A DNA stretch of 64,000 bases from Lateolabrax maculatus (lineage: Eukaryota; Chordata; Actinopteri; Acropomatiformes; Lateolabracidae): NCBI GenBank assembly GCA_031216445.1, contig CM062196.1:26952001-27016000 (forward strand), written 5' to 3'. Below the pieces are notes generated by a model. The model was not told the origin of the DNA. It saw nothing but the letters and a program-made list of their open reading frames with translations, and made no database searches. The translations under genes and the position numbers were made by a program. Every line of letters begins with the position of its first letter. Positions within the stretch are counted from its first letter, which is position 1. Positions 33,906 to 45,415 of the stretch are shown piece by piece.

Positions 33906-34850
33906 TCATTTATCACTTTCACCAGTGCTGTCACAACTATTGTTGTGTAGAAAGTCACATAACTGATTGACGACCACTTTCTCAAGGATTTTGGAGAGAA
34001 AGGGAAGGTTAGATATAGGTCTATAATTGGCTAAAACCCCTGGATCAAGCATAAGCTTTTTAAGAAGAGGTTTAATTACAGCTTCTTTAAAGGACAGTGG
34101 TACATAGCCTGTTGATAACGACAGATTGATCATGTCTAATAAAGAAGTGCTAACTAAGGGTAGAACTTCTTTAAGCAGCCTAGTTGGGATGGGGTCTAAG
34201 AGGCAGGTTGTTGGTTTAGACGAAGAAATCATTGAAGTTAGTTGGTGAAGGTCAATTGCAGAAAAACAGTCTAAATATATATCTATAGCTGTTTCTGAGG
34301 TTTTTGTACTTGACGATACATCTGAAATTGCTGAGGCCACAAGATGATGAATTTTTTCTCTAATAGTTATAATTTTATCATCAAAGAAGCTCATGAAGTT
34401 ATTACTACTGAGAGCTCTGGGAATACATGGCTCAACAGAGCTCTGACTCTGTGTCAGCCTGGCTACAGTGCTGAAAAGAAACCTAGGGTTCTTCTTATGT
34501 TCCTCTATTAGTGAGGAGTAATAGGCTCCTCTGGCATTACGGAGGGCCTTCCTGTATGTTCTAAGACTATCTTGCCAAACCAAATGAGTTTCCTCCAGTT
34601 TGGTGGAACGCCATTTCCTTTCTAATTTTCGCGATGTTTCTTTTAACTTGCGGGTTAAGGAGTTATACCATGGAGCTAACCTCTTTTGTTTTATTATTTT
34701 CTTTTTGATAGGGGCAATACAATCAAGAGTCGTTCGCAGCGAGCCTGCAGCACTATCAACCAGATAATCAATTTGGGAGGGACTAAAGTTAGCATAGGAG
34801 TCCTCCGTTATATTGAGACATGGCATTGAATTAAATGCAGATGGAATCAC
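33906..34850 (-). pseudogene. L2 ORF2 linker and RT amino-terminal part
   Basis: A 314-codon frame covers LAPWYNSLTRKLKETSRKLE, LRNARGAYYSSLIEEHKKNP, FFDDKIITIREKIHHL and the RT entry FKEAVIKPLLKKLMLDPGVL followed by NYRPISNLPFLSKILEKVV. After NQLCDFLHNN the frame diverges into DSTGESDK at a deletion. The order and wording match L2-clade ORF2. The catalytic region follows in another frame. Confidence 0.9.
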
Positions 34851-35038
34851 TTCTTTAAAATTTAGCTACAGCACTATCAGACAGGCATCTACGGAAGGAA
34901 TGTTTGCCTAATGGCCTGTAGTCCAGTAATATGAATTCAAAAGTTATTAAATAATGGTCTGATGAGACAGGATTTTGTGGGAAGACTATTAAATCTTCAA
35001 TTTCGATTCCATATGACAGAACAAGATCGAGGGTGTGG

Positions 35039-35236
35039 TTAAAACAGTGAGTGTTTGTTTACACTCTGACAGAAGCCAATCGAATCTAATAGTGAGATGA
35101 ACACAAAACTAAGACTATCATTATCGACGTACACATGAATATTAAAATCACCTACAATAATTTCTGTTTTGAGGACTAAACTTGTTAAAAACTCTGAGAA
35201 TTCTGCTAAAAATTCAGAACACGGAATGTGGTACAC
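35039..35236 (-). pseudogene. L2 endonuclease fragment with GDFN block
   Basis: The frame contains FSEFLTSLVLKTEIIVGDFN and IHVYVDNDSLS. GDFN holds catalytic residues of the APE-type endonuclease. The frame then breaks at SVNKHSLF. The equivalent sequence in the plus-strand copy (19710-19810) reads similarly. Confidence 0.85.
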
Positions 35237-35428
35237 TATGACAAATAGGTTTGGCTGTACAGTTTTCCACGTTGGGTGTGAAAGACTAAGAACAAGGGTT
35301 TCGAATGAGTTAAAACTGAGTTTAGGTTTAGGGTTGATTAATAAGCTAGAGTCGAAGATGGCTGCAACTCCACCTCCTCAGCCAGTGCCTCGAGGAATGT
35401 GAGTATTAGTATGACTGGGAGGAGTGGA

Positions 35429-35686
35429 TTAATTCAGGCTAACATATTCTTCCTGACACAGCCAGGTTTCAGTCAGACAAAATATATCCATATGATAGTC
35501 GGATATTAAATCATTGACTAACGCAGCTTTAGATGACAGAGATCTAATGTTTAAGAGTCCACATTTAATTCTCTTATTTGGTTGTACCACTACACTGTTA
35601 GTTTTTATTTTTATTAAGTTTTTATGAGTAACTTCTCTTCTGTTTGAATTCAAATTAATTAATTGAAGTGGTCGGGGGGCAGACAC
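35429..35686 (-). pseudogene. L2 endonuclease amino-terminal fragment
   Basis: IKCGLLNIRSLSSKAALVND and DIFCLTETWLCQEEYVSLN include the LNIRSL and TETWL blocks of the APE-like endonuclease. It is interrupted by a stop after YVSLN. Confidence 0.85.
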
Positions 35687-35834
35687 AGTGACAGGTTAAA
35701 GTACATGCGCTTTTTTATAAAGCCAGTGAGGCAGCAGATTGCTTCAGGGTAAATGCTAATGTGGAAGCAAGATTTTCCGGTCTTAATAGTGCAGTCTTTT
35801 ACCTGAAGGGAGATGATTGAATTCTGGATTGGCT

Positions 35835-35857
35835 GGGTGTGAGAAGTCCTCACACCC
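35835..35857. repeat. Perfect 9-bp inverted repeat in the L2 5' leader
   Basis: gggtgtgag and ctcacaccc flank aagtc. Short; may be chance or part of the leader structure. Confidence 0.8.
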
Positions 35858-35879
35858 TTCCACCGAATGCAGATGTGGT

Positions 35880-36780
35880 ATAATTCATAGATGGAGGGGA
35901 GTTCACAGCCATATTATTTTCAACCACAATTCTTTTGTTTTGTTGATGTTCTGTTCCAGATTGTTATTGCTATACCAGTCAACTAGATAGGAGACCTCAT
36001 TCCTATAAGCTGTCTCATCATTACAGGAGAACATTCCCACCAGTGTTGTATCATCAGCAAACTCTTTTTATTTTTAGAGTCTGAGAGTGTGAAATACAGT
36101 TGTTGGTGTATACCGAGTCTAGGTTGCAGGCACCTGTAGGTGCTGCAAGATGGAATGGAGACAGAGAAATACTGCATCATCAACCAATCTATTTGCCCTC
36201 TAACCAATTTTAATATGGATTTAGCACAGTACTTGCCAGATGTTTACATATGCTCAAATACTTTCATTAAAACATATGTTAAGGTAACTGGCCTGTAGTA
36301 ATTTTAACAGCTAACAATGGGCTTCCTTGGCTCAGGAATTATTACTGCAGATTTGAAGCATGCTGGTATATTATACTGGTTGATAGTCCAAATAAAAATA
36401 CCTGCCAAAACAGAAGAAAGTTCAGCAGCATGCCATTTTACAGTTACTGAAGACAAATAGATCAGAGCCTTCAGCTTTCTTCTGTTCTGATTGAAAAGCA
36501 GACATCTGACCTCATACTCCCCAATCGCAAAAGGTGGATTTCCACTGTTGGCAGGATGAGGTTTTATCAAAACAACAATACAATTAATTTAGTTAATTCA
36601 GGAGTTTGAGGTTATCATTACAGGCTGAATGTTTGGCCTTATAGTTGGTGATTTGCCACAGCCCCAGCTGGGTCGTCGTAGTTAGTCTTAGCCGACCACA
36701 CTGCCTGCTCAAATGTGGTGGTGGAATTTTGTCTAGCTAGACTTCGCCATCACTCTGATTGATGGTGATCACAGAATTCC
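35880..36780 (-). mobile_element. Old, diverged Rex1/CR1-like LINE fragment
   Basis: Minus-strand reading gives LWQITNYKAKHSACNDNLKL and LYCCFDK (about 36670-36560), then IPACFKSAVIIPEPRKPIVS (about 36370-36310), and later NNSGTNILWK-like FADDT remnants near 36060. This is the same domain order as the Rex1-like copies, but much more diverged, with many stops. It therefore predates them. Both ends are indistinct. Confidence 0.65.
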
Positions 36781-36942
36781 TTGGAGGCACAGAGGGACAT
36801 AATTTTGGAATAAAAATAGATACCTAACACTGTAAATTTAATCTTCTGTCTCCATTAGTGGGGATAGGAAAGATACACTTTATCTTTCAGTTTGCTAAGC
36901 AATTGTTTTGCATTAAAATAAATCTTCAGGTTCATGTAAATC

Positions 36943-37385
36943 TGTCATGATCTGCCTCTGTTACCCCCTCCTGTTTTCTGCAGTGTTGCAGAAAAGACTA
37001 TATAGAAAATTGAAGGGACTTTATTGCCATGGGGTGTTACTATTGTCATTTCCTCTGGGCGTGTGTTTAAGTGACTGTTGTGGGTCATAGTTCTGTTTTA
37101 TTTTGTAGTCTTGTTATTCATTATTTTTTTCCTGTTTTATTTTGTAGTAGTGTCCTCTCCTCTTGTTTCTGTTACTTCACTCCTGTCCCTCATCATCCTA
37201 CCCTCCTTGTGTATTTAGTTCGTCTGAGTTTCAGTCCCAGTGATTTATCTTGAGTTTTTAAACCTGAATCCTGATTTGAACCTGTTCCTGCCTGTGTTCC
37301 TCTTGTTAAAACCTCTTTAGATCATCCTCTGTTTTTGTCTGCGTTTGGGTCCTTCGATTGTTTTTCCTGGCTACCTACCCTGACA
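36943..37385 (+). mobile_element. LTR (5' LTR of a Gypsy-type element)
   Basis: Begins TGTCATGATCTG and ends CTACCCTGACA, so the termini form a TGTCA/TGACA inverted repeat. It is C/T-rich, as is the LTR at 7479. Directly after it comes gaatgaagtgacc and an ATG reading MDPADVSLSMTL before a stop, which resembles the gag start of fish sushi-type Gypsy elements. That supports a 5' LTR rather than a solo LTR. No second LTR is found downstream. Confidence 0.6.
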
Positions 37386-38000
37386 GAATGAAGTGACCAA
37401 ACCATGGACCCAGCAGATGTTTCTTTGAGTATGACTTTATGATTTGTCATATTCCTTTATGTGTGTGTATGGGAAGTGGGAGACAGCCCCTAGTAAATAG
37501 TACAAAGAGGCTGCTCTGCAGTTCGCACACATTTGTCCAAAAGGTCGTGGTTAATGAGTATGTAGCCAGCTAAACTGCTACCTGCCTGTCCTGGTCTTGC
37601 ATTCCCTGAAGACACCCAGCAGTCACCTTTTAAGGGGACTCGCCTAGCTAGTCTCTGAGATATCTGGGGGTCAGAGCCCCTGGAAAAAAGTGTGGGTCTC
37701 GGAGAGAATCAGCTGCCCTAATACCACTTAGCTGCCCAGCTCCCCCGAGCCTCAGCTGCCTAGGGCCATGACTGACACCCAGCCAGGTCCCCAGCTGGAC
37801 CCTCAGTCAGCCTTCCCTGCTGACATCGTATATGATCCTGAAACAGCCAAAAGTTTTGTCTGTTCCTGAGTTGGCTGCACCGGCCAATATCAAGCCTATT
37901 CCCAAGTCTGTCCCTGAGTCGACCCGTTTTGCCCCTGTACTCTGCTCACTTGCAAGATGTTCAACTTTTATCTAGGTCTTTCTATCATCTCACTCTTAGC
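37386..38000 (+). pseudogene. Degraded gag-like leader region
   Basis: After the short MDPADV start the sequence is proline- and serine-rich in several frames and full of stops, with no zinc knuckle or pol. It is probably the decayed first part of the Gypsy element whose LTR precedes it. Assignment depends on position. Confidence 0.3.
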
Positions 38001-38430
38001 TTGTGTTCTCTCTTCAGCTCCTACCACATCACACAATCAGAAGTGTTTGTTTATCTTTAAATAACCTGTTTATTCCCCCAGAATGCTCTTGTTCTTCTCG
38101 GAGGATGTTGGGAAGATGTCAGTGTGCAGGGGGCGACCCATAGTTCCATTCATCTCTGCCTTTAATTAATTATTCAGTCCCACCAGCGAGTCTTCAACAA
38201 GAAGCTTCACCTCACCCTTATCAGGCCTGCTTCCAATAATTACAGCTTTTTGTACAGAGTTTTTTATTAGTGCTCTACACAATTTTTTTCAAAAAGGAAA
38301 AAAAAAAGAAGGATTGGTGTATTGACTGTTGGTTTGCTTTTTTATTTTTTTGCCTTTGTTCTTCAAAATTAGATGTGGTTGTTACGATGGAAATGTGACA
38401 ACTTCATTGATTACATTGTACGGCAAAATC
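38001..38430. other. Unassigned DNA
   Basis: Only an A-rich run at about 38300-38310 is notable. Confidence 0.4.
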
Positions 38431-38905
38431 AGCCTGGCATCGCCAGACTAATATTGCAAATGCGTATTAGTCTGGAACCTTTTAGTTCATTTACGATTTC
38501 CAAGTGGTGTTATTGACGGGCACAACAATCAATCACAGTGACGAAACGCTGTCCTGTCGTACGGTATGTCCTGTCAGAAGTATGGCAAACACATATTTCT
38601 TATCAACATCAAGTGTTTGTTGTTCCTTTAGAGAAGATTTACCGCCCAGTCCGTTTAATAGTGCTACTGTAGCCAGCCGCTAAACGTTCCGTATCGGCAG
38701 CACCATCTTGGATATTTACAGATACATGAATGGCGCTTGTCTCTGTCAGTCATCATACTAAACCCGCCTCATACTAGATAAACACTTGTGATTGGTTATC
38801 CCGATAAAACGGCAGGGAAATCAATTTGAATGGGAGAGGGGCCAGATGTATCTGCCAGAGCAAATGAGCTCACAGATTTGTCTGGTTCCCATGCTACAGA
38901 AAAAA
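38431..38905 (+). mobile_element. MITE-like DNA element copy 2, uninterrupted
   Basis: A full-length relative of 25081-27605 in the opposite orientation. It starts near agcctggcatcgccagacta and ends near tttgtctggttcccatgcta, imperfect inverted repeats of each other. It reads continuously across the site where copy 1 carries the 2.15-kb insertion. No ORF, so non-autonomous; the superfamily is not determined. Confidence 0.75.
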
Positions 38906-39231
38906 ATAGCTCAATCTGGGGAATGTGCAGCGTTAATTTAGAGTTATTATGTGAAACAGCTTTAATTATTCAGCATAACACTCATAAAATTCCTCTTGTT
39001 GCGCAATCAGCTGTTTTTTATAATGCACAGATTCGCTTTGGTGAGGCATAAACTTGGACTCAGAGGGAAATAAAAAGGAATCAGATACATAAAATGACTG
39101 AAAGTAAGTTTACTGAAAACAGCAACAACTTTATATATAAAAACATTTCTCTAAACTACACATAAACGCTGATACAATAGCACAAAACACTAACTAAACA
39201 CAAATGACACTACAGTAAGCGAATTAATTAA
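38906..39231. other. Unassigned DNA
   Basis: No recognised feature. Confidence 0.4.
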
Positions 39232-39302
39232 GTATCAACCAGATGATCAATTTGGGAGGGTCTAAAGGTAGCATAGGAGTCCTCCGTTATATTGAGACAT
39301 GG
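39232..39302 (-). mobile_element. Short L2 ORF2 fragment
   Basis: tatcaaccagatgatcaatt and cctccgttatattgagacat match 34755-34823 of the minus-strand L2 almost base for base. A 70-bp orphan fragment next to the solo LTR at 39348. Confidence 0.85.
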
Positions 39303-39347
39303 TAAGCAACAAGCAACAGATGAATAAACCATGCGTGGCTGTCACTG

Positions 39348-39781
39348 TGTAATGATCAGGCAGAGGAAGACTCAATCAGAGAATCAAAGTCCAAAAAAAA
39401 AAGTTTATTGGAAAAGCACAAAACAAACAGGCGCTCCAAAGAGGTTCAAAATAGCAAAACAAAAAGGCACTCCAAAAAGGCTCAAAAAATAACTAAACAA
39501 AAGGGCACTCCAAAGAGGCTCAAAAAGGTACAGGAGGCAGAAACAAACAGGCTGGACAGAAAATGGCTGGAAAACTAGTCTGACAAGAGAACAAAGACAA
39601 TCTGGCAAATTAGGTGGAAAAGCAAGGGGTATAAATGGTGAGACAACTAATGAGATAATGGAACACAGGTGTGGAATCAAAACTGGCGGGAAACTCAATA
39701 AGTGGCAGGAAGTAAAACAAACTGGAAAGCCAGAGTAAATAAAACAGGAAGTAGTCTCATGATTCCATACGGGTCGTCACA
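39348..39781 (-). mobile_element. Solo LTR, family X (434 bp), perfect 5-bp TSD
   Basis: The plus strand runs TGTAATGATCAGG...GGGTCGTCACA, so the minus strand starts TGTGACGACCCG and ends CTGATCATTACA, the same family as 17650-18048. cactg at 39343-39347 is repeated at 39782-39786. It holds three copies of the internal ggcRctccaaagaggctc unit (39431, 39467, 39505), one more than the 17.65-kb copy, which accounts for the extra 35 bp. Confidence 0.93.
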
Positions 39782-39786
39782 CACTG

Positions 39787-40149
39787 AGAAAGCAGCTGTT
39801 ATAAGGTGGTGGTATATTTAGTCTCACTTAAGGTAGGAAAGTCCATTGTAATTTGATTTCACCCGGTTAACAGCGAAGAGAGTGCTCCTTGTTTGTCTGT
39901 GACCTGGTAGCTGCTGAGTCTGCATGGAGGCGTCAGCAGTGAAAAAGGTGTTGCAGCTGCCTTGTTGTGGAGGAGGGGACCTGATGGACCGAAGCTGGTC
40001 TTTTATAGGGAAAGTTTTGTGAGGAAATTCAGGATGGCATCTGACCAACTACAACTGCAACTTGTGGAATTTAGTTATAAACAATAGCAAAAGTTCTAAT
40101 ATAGTTAAGAATACAAACATATAAACTCAATAAGGAAAATCATCTTCAG
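39787..40149. other. Unassigned DNA
   Basis: A 74-codon minus frame (40048-39824) has no recognisable motif. Confidence 0.4.
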
Positions 40150-40480
40150 GTAACAGCATTTTCACACCCCCCAAACAAGTCAGATGATCTAAACCATTTT
40201 ATTTGGAGGCCAAACTGAGAGTGAACACACCAGAAATGTTGATAATAATCCTTAATTGCACAGAAAAATAGTGTCCACACAACTACAATTATTACAGCAG
40301 GTCAAAGTTGAAGCAGGAAGTGGCTCTGTAAACTGTGATGAATGTTTAAAACAGTTGGGGGACATCATTTTACCATTTACCTTTGTTGTATCTGCTGTGT
40401 ACCTGAATCTCAGCAGATAGAAACAATGTCATACATAGGTTCAGTCGACAAATATCCATTGAGTCCCAAATGAAAAGCGA
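40150..40480. repeat. Dispersed repeat B, longer copy
   Basis: Shares order and wording with 8585-8720. Phrases like gatctaaaccattttatttg, ttattacagcaggtcaaag and catcattttaccatttacc are familiar as a teleost interspersed repeat. Non-coding. Confidence 0.5.
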
Positions 40481-41825
40481 ATTATGTGCTTTCCATTTAC
40501 TGTGAATTTCATAACTTTAAAATAGGGTTGAAGGATTTCCTGTGATTTTGAAAATAGTACTCCCTGGGAATATATTGTACAGCACTGTTCTTCTGGCATT
40601 GCTGAACCTTTATACCATAAATAAAGCTAGAAACAAAAAATCTCCTAACCATATTATCTTGAGGTGGAAAAATCTCAATACCAACTATACAGAATGAATT
40701 GATCCTCTGTATCAGGATGTTCTATTAACATTACCAGTTTGTAATACTTACATGTGGTTACAGTGGGGTGCATGACCTAATGTTATACTGTTACATCACT
40801 TTGTTTCATTATGGCTTGAGTTGAACCTGTGTTGTTGTTGTTGTTGGATGTTCAGCTAACCTTCTAAGTGCTTTCGGTGCAGAGCCAGATGGATTCAGGA
40901 ATTCTTTAAAGGATATCTTAACAATGAGTGACAATTCTGAATCAAAACAAATCTGATGCATAAAGGTCACATATTCCATAAAGGTCTACCAATATGTGTA
41001 AGTATACGATGAGACAACTAAAATTACCTGAGCAGTCAGTTTGTTTTACAAGTTGCATAAACGGCTGAATGGAGCAGCTCCATGATTTATGTCTTAAGCC
41101 AACTGAGGAAGTCTTTTTAACTCAATGTAGAATGTCAAACTATTCCTCTAACCATACTTTATTAGCCATAACTACAGTCTTTCCCTAAACTAAGTGTGAT
41201 GCCCATATGTTTTAGAAATAAATAATTTTCAAACATTGGCATTTTTTCTAAGTAACTTAGGGTTCTGCAAAATTAAAATATCAATATTTTGTCCGGTTAT
41301 TGGGTTGAAATAGAGATCATTTGTGTGTAATCAAGGTGTATCCAGTGATGTTAGGTCTAATGAGGCCAAACTGACACTCAAAGTATATGAACTGCTATGT
41401 AAAAACAAAAGGTTGCAAACAATAAAGCTTCTACGAATTCAGTGAATTTTAGCTGCAACAAGCAAATCAAATCTATGAATGTCCTGCTGGGACCAGTAGA
41501 GGTATAAATGGATTTTTACTGTGTGGAAGAAGGTTAACAAGAGTCTAGAATAACACACATGATTCAGTTAAAATCATTGTATCAGAAGCAACACTGAGAT
41601 GCAGCTCATTTGCCCTAGTGTTACTGAAGTCAGTGTTTGCATTTAAAGAGTCAAACCACAGAACAAGCTTCCTCATTCTTCTCAGTGAGGCTATTAAATT
41701 AGATTAATTAACTATTGCTGATCAAAGGAGATACCCAAAGTGAAGAAATGTGTCTCATCTGTCAGTGTGTGTGTGTGTGAGAGAGAGAAGGGGGGGCAGA
41801 GACAGTGCAAGTGCACCTGACTATT
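40481..41825. other. Unassigned DNA with an old repeat fragment
   Basis: 41150-41215 (actttattagccataactac, ctttccctaaactaag) weakly resembles the 18.7-19.0 kb repeat. A TGTTGT run lies at 40832-40847. No gene seen. Confidence 0.4.
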
Positions 41826-41985
41826 AGCCTGTGAATATTCTCATTCATCCAGGTCATAGTTATCTCAAGGAAGTTTAATCGAATGCAACTGGACTTGGTT
41901 ATATGTCTTTGAAGACGTTTCACCTCTCATCCAAGAGGCTTCATCAGTTCATGCTCGTCTGACTAGGCCCAGCCTAGTGGGCTTG
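41826..41985 (-). mobile_element. Penelope-like element 3' debris (putative)
   Basis: On the minus strand one frame reads DEASWMRGETSS, the wording of a very common fish repeat that I associate with the end of Penelope-like retroelements. The plus strand contains ttgaagacgtttcacctc and atccaagaggcttcatcag. A CUGAUGA...GAAA arrangement on the minus strand (41947-41918) resembles a hammerhead core, but stem I does not pair. No coding domain remains. Confidence 0.4.
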
Positions 41986-43949
41986 AGATCACCTGACTAT
42001 TACCAACAGTGCAGAAACCCAGCAGAAATAGCAACACAGACAATTTACTCCCAGTGGGCGCAGCTGACGCAGCCTGCAGCGTATGATTTTCATTGCGAGT
42101 CACTAAGCTCTCTTTTCCTACATTGGCTTTTTGTTGTCAAGGAACTGTAGCATACCTGTGTACCTGACCCCATCTCCATAGCATCCATCGATTTTCCTAT
42201 TTTCCCAGCCGCCAGGCCTTCCTCTCAAATCAATGCTCCTGAATTGCTTTTTTACCACCAAATGTCAGGTGGTTACCAGCGGAACATGAAGGGCGGAGAA
42301 TGTTTCAGAGAATATTTCCAGGTTAGACTGTGCCAAATGAGGCTGGAGGCCCATCTTTTTGAGGACAACTAGGAGATTGACGGGAGAAATGGCAGCGGAG
42401 GTGGAACCAAACAGCCAGCTGTCACGACCACTCATACTATACTGTCAGAGAGTGTATAGTTCATATAGGAATATGAAGACAAGCATACAGTCACTCATTT
42501 TCTATACATTTACACAAATTAACTGTCACCATTACTGTACAGTAATGAAGTGATGTGAGAACTCATAGCTCCACTCAATCTTTCTCTCTGTACTATTTTC
42601 AGAAATTTAATGCAATTTATGGACCCTGACTCATACAAATTACTTTCATGCTACTACTCTGCATAACGCATTATTCAGGGATTCATATTCAGTGCAAATT
42701 TTCAGTAGCCATGTAGGTAGTGTGATGTTCAGGCAGTGCAGTGTGTAATAGGAGTAATGGAGGTGGGTGAATGCACAGAGGGTATCATCTAACCATGACC
42801 ACCTCCGTTATTCTCTTACTTTACCCAAGTGCTTTTAGATGCCTTAACATTAATTTTGTTTAATTTCATTTATTGTCGTTTACCAATATTTTCGGGGACA
42901 CACTCAGACCTTCAGGAATATCTAATTGAAAAATGTTGACAATGACCATTTGGCAGATATGTACAGTGAACCTTTTGTGTGACACAGTGAAGAAAAAAAT
43001 TATTCCAGGCACAATAATGTTTTCCAACTGGACCACAGTTGGTTCTCACTTACAAAATAGTATTTTAAAAAATGCACATTAATAAAATGTACTTTATTTA
43101 GTTGCAGAAGCATAACAAGCACAAATGTTTCAGTGGATCAGTGTGGAGCTCAGTGAATCTAACCTTTGGTAAGCAATAAGATGAAGAACAATATTAAATC
43201 AAAACAAATAAATAAAAATCGAGATTGTCGGCTCTGCAAATAGCGAAGACAAAGTGTACAGACTCTGGTCTAATTACAGTATGTGCACCCAAGATTGACT
43301 GTGGAAACCACTGAGCTGCTTGTATTTGTCTTAAGTGATAATGTGTATTTGTTGTTATGTTGTTTCAGAGGATACCTGTCCTTAAAAAAAGAATGTAAAG
43401 TCCAACCAGTGGCAAGGGTTGAGAATAAAGTTTTTTTTTTTTTTCAAAATTGTACTTCACCTGGAAAAGTAATTTTGGTTGGGTACAAATAAATTACACA
43501 AACTTCAGATGGACACATCAACATTTTTCCAGCTCTGTGCCAGTTGGGGAAAACTAATATCTCTCATGGTTTGTATAAAACTTCCACTGACTTTACAGCA
43601 TTACAGCTGTAAAATGTATCTCTTGAAAGAGTGAGTTTTCTTTTTCTCCATAGCAGTGATAAACAAGTGTGAACAAATCTGTGTAGAAGGACCTGCAGTG
43701 AAATTCACAAGCAGTAAAAATTGAATAACCGTAAATGTAAACTTTTAGTAACACAGTAAAAAACAATCTGTTACGCGATGAAAATTTAAATTTAAAAAAC
43801 TGCTTCAAGTGCTACATTTAAAAACAATAAGACAGAGAAAGAGTTTTCTACACAGATTAACTATAGTATATGTATAGTGTATTACATAATGATCTTTACA
43901 TTAGGAACAAAGATTTCCTGGCTGACATTCTCACTCAGTTGTCATCAAC
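41986..43949. other. About 2 kb of unassigned DNA
   Basis: Short frames at 42359-42553 and 43283-43492 have no recognisable motif. T homopolymer at 43431-43444. No element recognised. Confidence 0.4.
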
Positions 43950-44703
43950 TCAGTTCTCACCCAGGATGGCGCGCCAGACTTTCACCTCAGTGTGTTGGTG
44001 CGTGATAATTTTTCTTATTTTGTGTGTAAACTACAGTACCAGGAGCTCTTTGACCAGAAAGAGAGCTCATGAACATCAGGGCTACAACCCCTGTGGATTT
44101 AATTCCCACTTTCATCGCTTCATCTGTGGAATTACTGGACATTCTGGTCAAAGGTGCCCTCACCTTTGTCCACACAGTAAAACGCCGCAGGAGAGGGAAA
44201 TGTGCCGGTGCGCTCGTGCGTCTCCGCTGACGCGAATTTCGCACACCGCTGCCGGGGTTTTTTCTTTCCAACATGCATTCACTGTGCAACTAACTGGACG
44301 AACTTCAGCTACTGGTGGGGAAAAACAGTGACTTTTCTACATCCTCCATTCTGTGCTTCATGGAGACGTGGCTGGATCGATCCCAGGCTATGCGCTGCAG
44401 CTGGCGGGTTTCCAACCCCACAGACCGGATCGCCACACGGAACTTTCCGGCAAGACGAAAGGTGGAGGAATCTGTTTATATACCAACAGTGGCTGGTGTA
44501 ACGACGTGGCAGTGATGCTGCAACACTCCTGATCTGGAATCATTTATTATCAACTGCAAACCCTTTTACTCCCCCCGTGAGTTCGCTTCATTCATTCTGG
44601 TCTGTGTTTACATCCCACTGCAGGCCAACGTGGCGGAGGCCCAGCGCACCCCCTGCCGACCAGATACTGCGCATGGAGCAGACAAACTAGGACTCCCTAG
44701 TTA

Positions 44704-44913
44704 TTGTCCTTGGGGACTTTAACAAAGGAAAACCTAACACATGTACTCCCCAAATACCGACAGTTTATTAAGTGCCCCACCAGAGAGGAGAACACCTTGG
44801 ATCACTGCTACACCACAGTCAACAGTGCCTACCACGCTGTCCCCCAAGCTCCACTGGGAAACTCTGACCACATCATGGTCCACCTGATTCCTGCTTACAG
44901 GCAGAAGTTTTAG
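44704..44913 (+). pseudogene. Rex1-like endonuclease carboxy block
   Basis: The 69-codon frame includes YRQFIKCPTREENTLDHCYT and APLGNSDHIMVHLIPAYRQK. SDH is the last catalytic motif of APE-type endonucleases. The preceding GDFN block is in another frame, so a frameshift at about 44730 inactivates it. Confidence 0.85.
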
Positions 44914-45092
44914 CTCTACAAACATGTCTTGAGGACATCAAAACAGTGGACCAGTGAGGCTGTGCAGGATCTTCAGGCGTGCTTGGACTGGGATGTTTTC
45001 AGGACTGCCACCACCGGTTTGGATGATTCACAGAGGCTGTGACGTCCTACATCAGCTTCTGTGAGGACAGATATGTACCATGACGCACCAGG

Positions 45093-45353
45093 ATGAGTTA
45101 CAACAATGACAAACCCTGGTTCACAGCCAAACTCAGACAGCTAGGGTCGCAAAAGGAGGAAGCATACAGGAGGGGAGACAGAGGCAGGTTCAAAGAGGCC
45201 AAGTACAGGTTTAGCAAGGAGGTGAGAGGTGCTAAACGACTGTACTCTGAGAAACTCCAACAACAGTTCTCAGCCAACGACTGTGCTTCTGTCTGGAAGG
45301 GGTTCAGACAGATCACCAATTACAAACCTAGAGCCCCTCACTCTGCTGCCTGA
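45093..45353 (+). pseudogene. Rex1-like ORF2 linker
   Basis: SYNNDKPWFTAKLRQLGSQK, EAKYRFSKEVRGAKRLYSEK and VWKGFRQITNYKPRAPHS form the standard pre-RT linker of this LINE. The reading frame ends at HSAA just before the FYCRF block. Confidence 0.88.
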
Positions 45354-45415
45354 ACGAGTTCTACTGTCGTTTCAAAAGACAATGGGACAGTCCTGACACC
45401 CTCCCCCGTGACTCG

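Larger units (their letters stand above)
31731..35870 (-). mobile_element. Near full-length L2 LINE, decayed
   Basis: The 3' tail (GTCAA)n starts at 31731 and the element reads leftward. It consists of the 3' UTR (31745-32940), ORF2 carboxy end (33349-32948), RT core with motif C visible as Y-A-D-D near 33600, pre-RT linker (34850-33906), endonuclease (35686-35429 and 35236-35039) and 5' leader sequence to about 35870. After removing the nested LTR the length is about 3.8 kb, close to a complete L2. Frameshifts, stops and a small deletion near 33900 inactivate it. Its 3' UTR contains an AAT microsatellite and the solo LTR described separately. Confidence 0.9.

Noticed and set aside
43870..44331. 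153-codon frame, possible secreted protein
   Set aside because: It lies over the 5' leader of the Rex1-like LINE and is not colinear with the known endonuclease frame.
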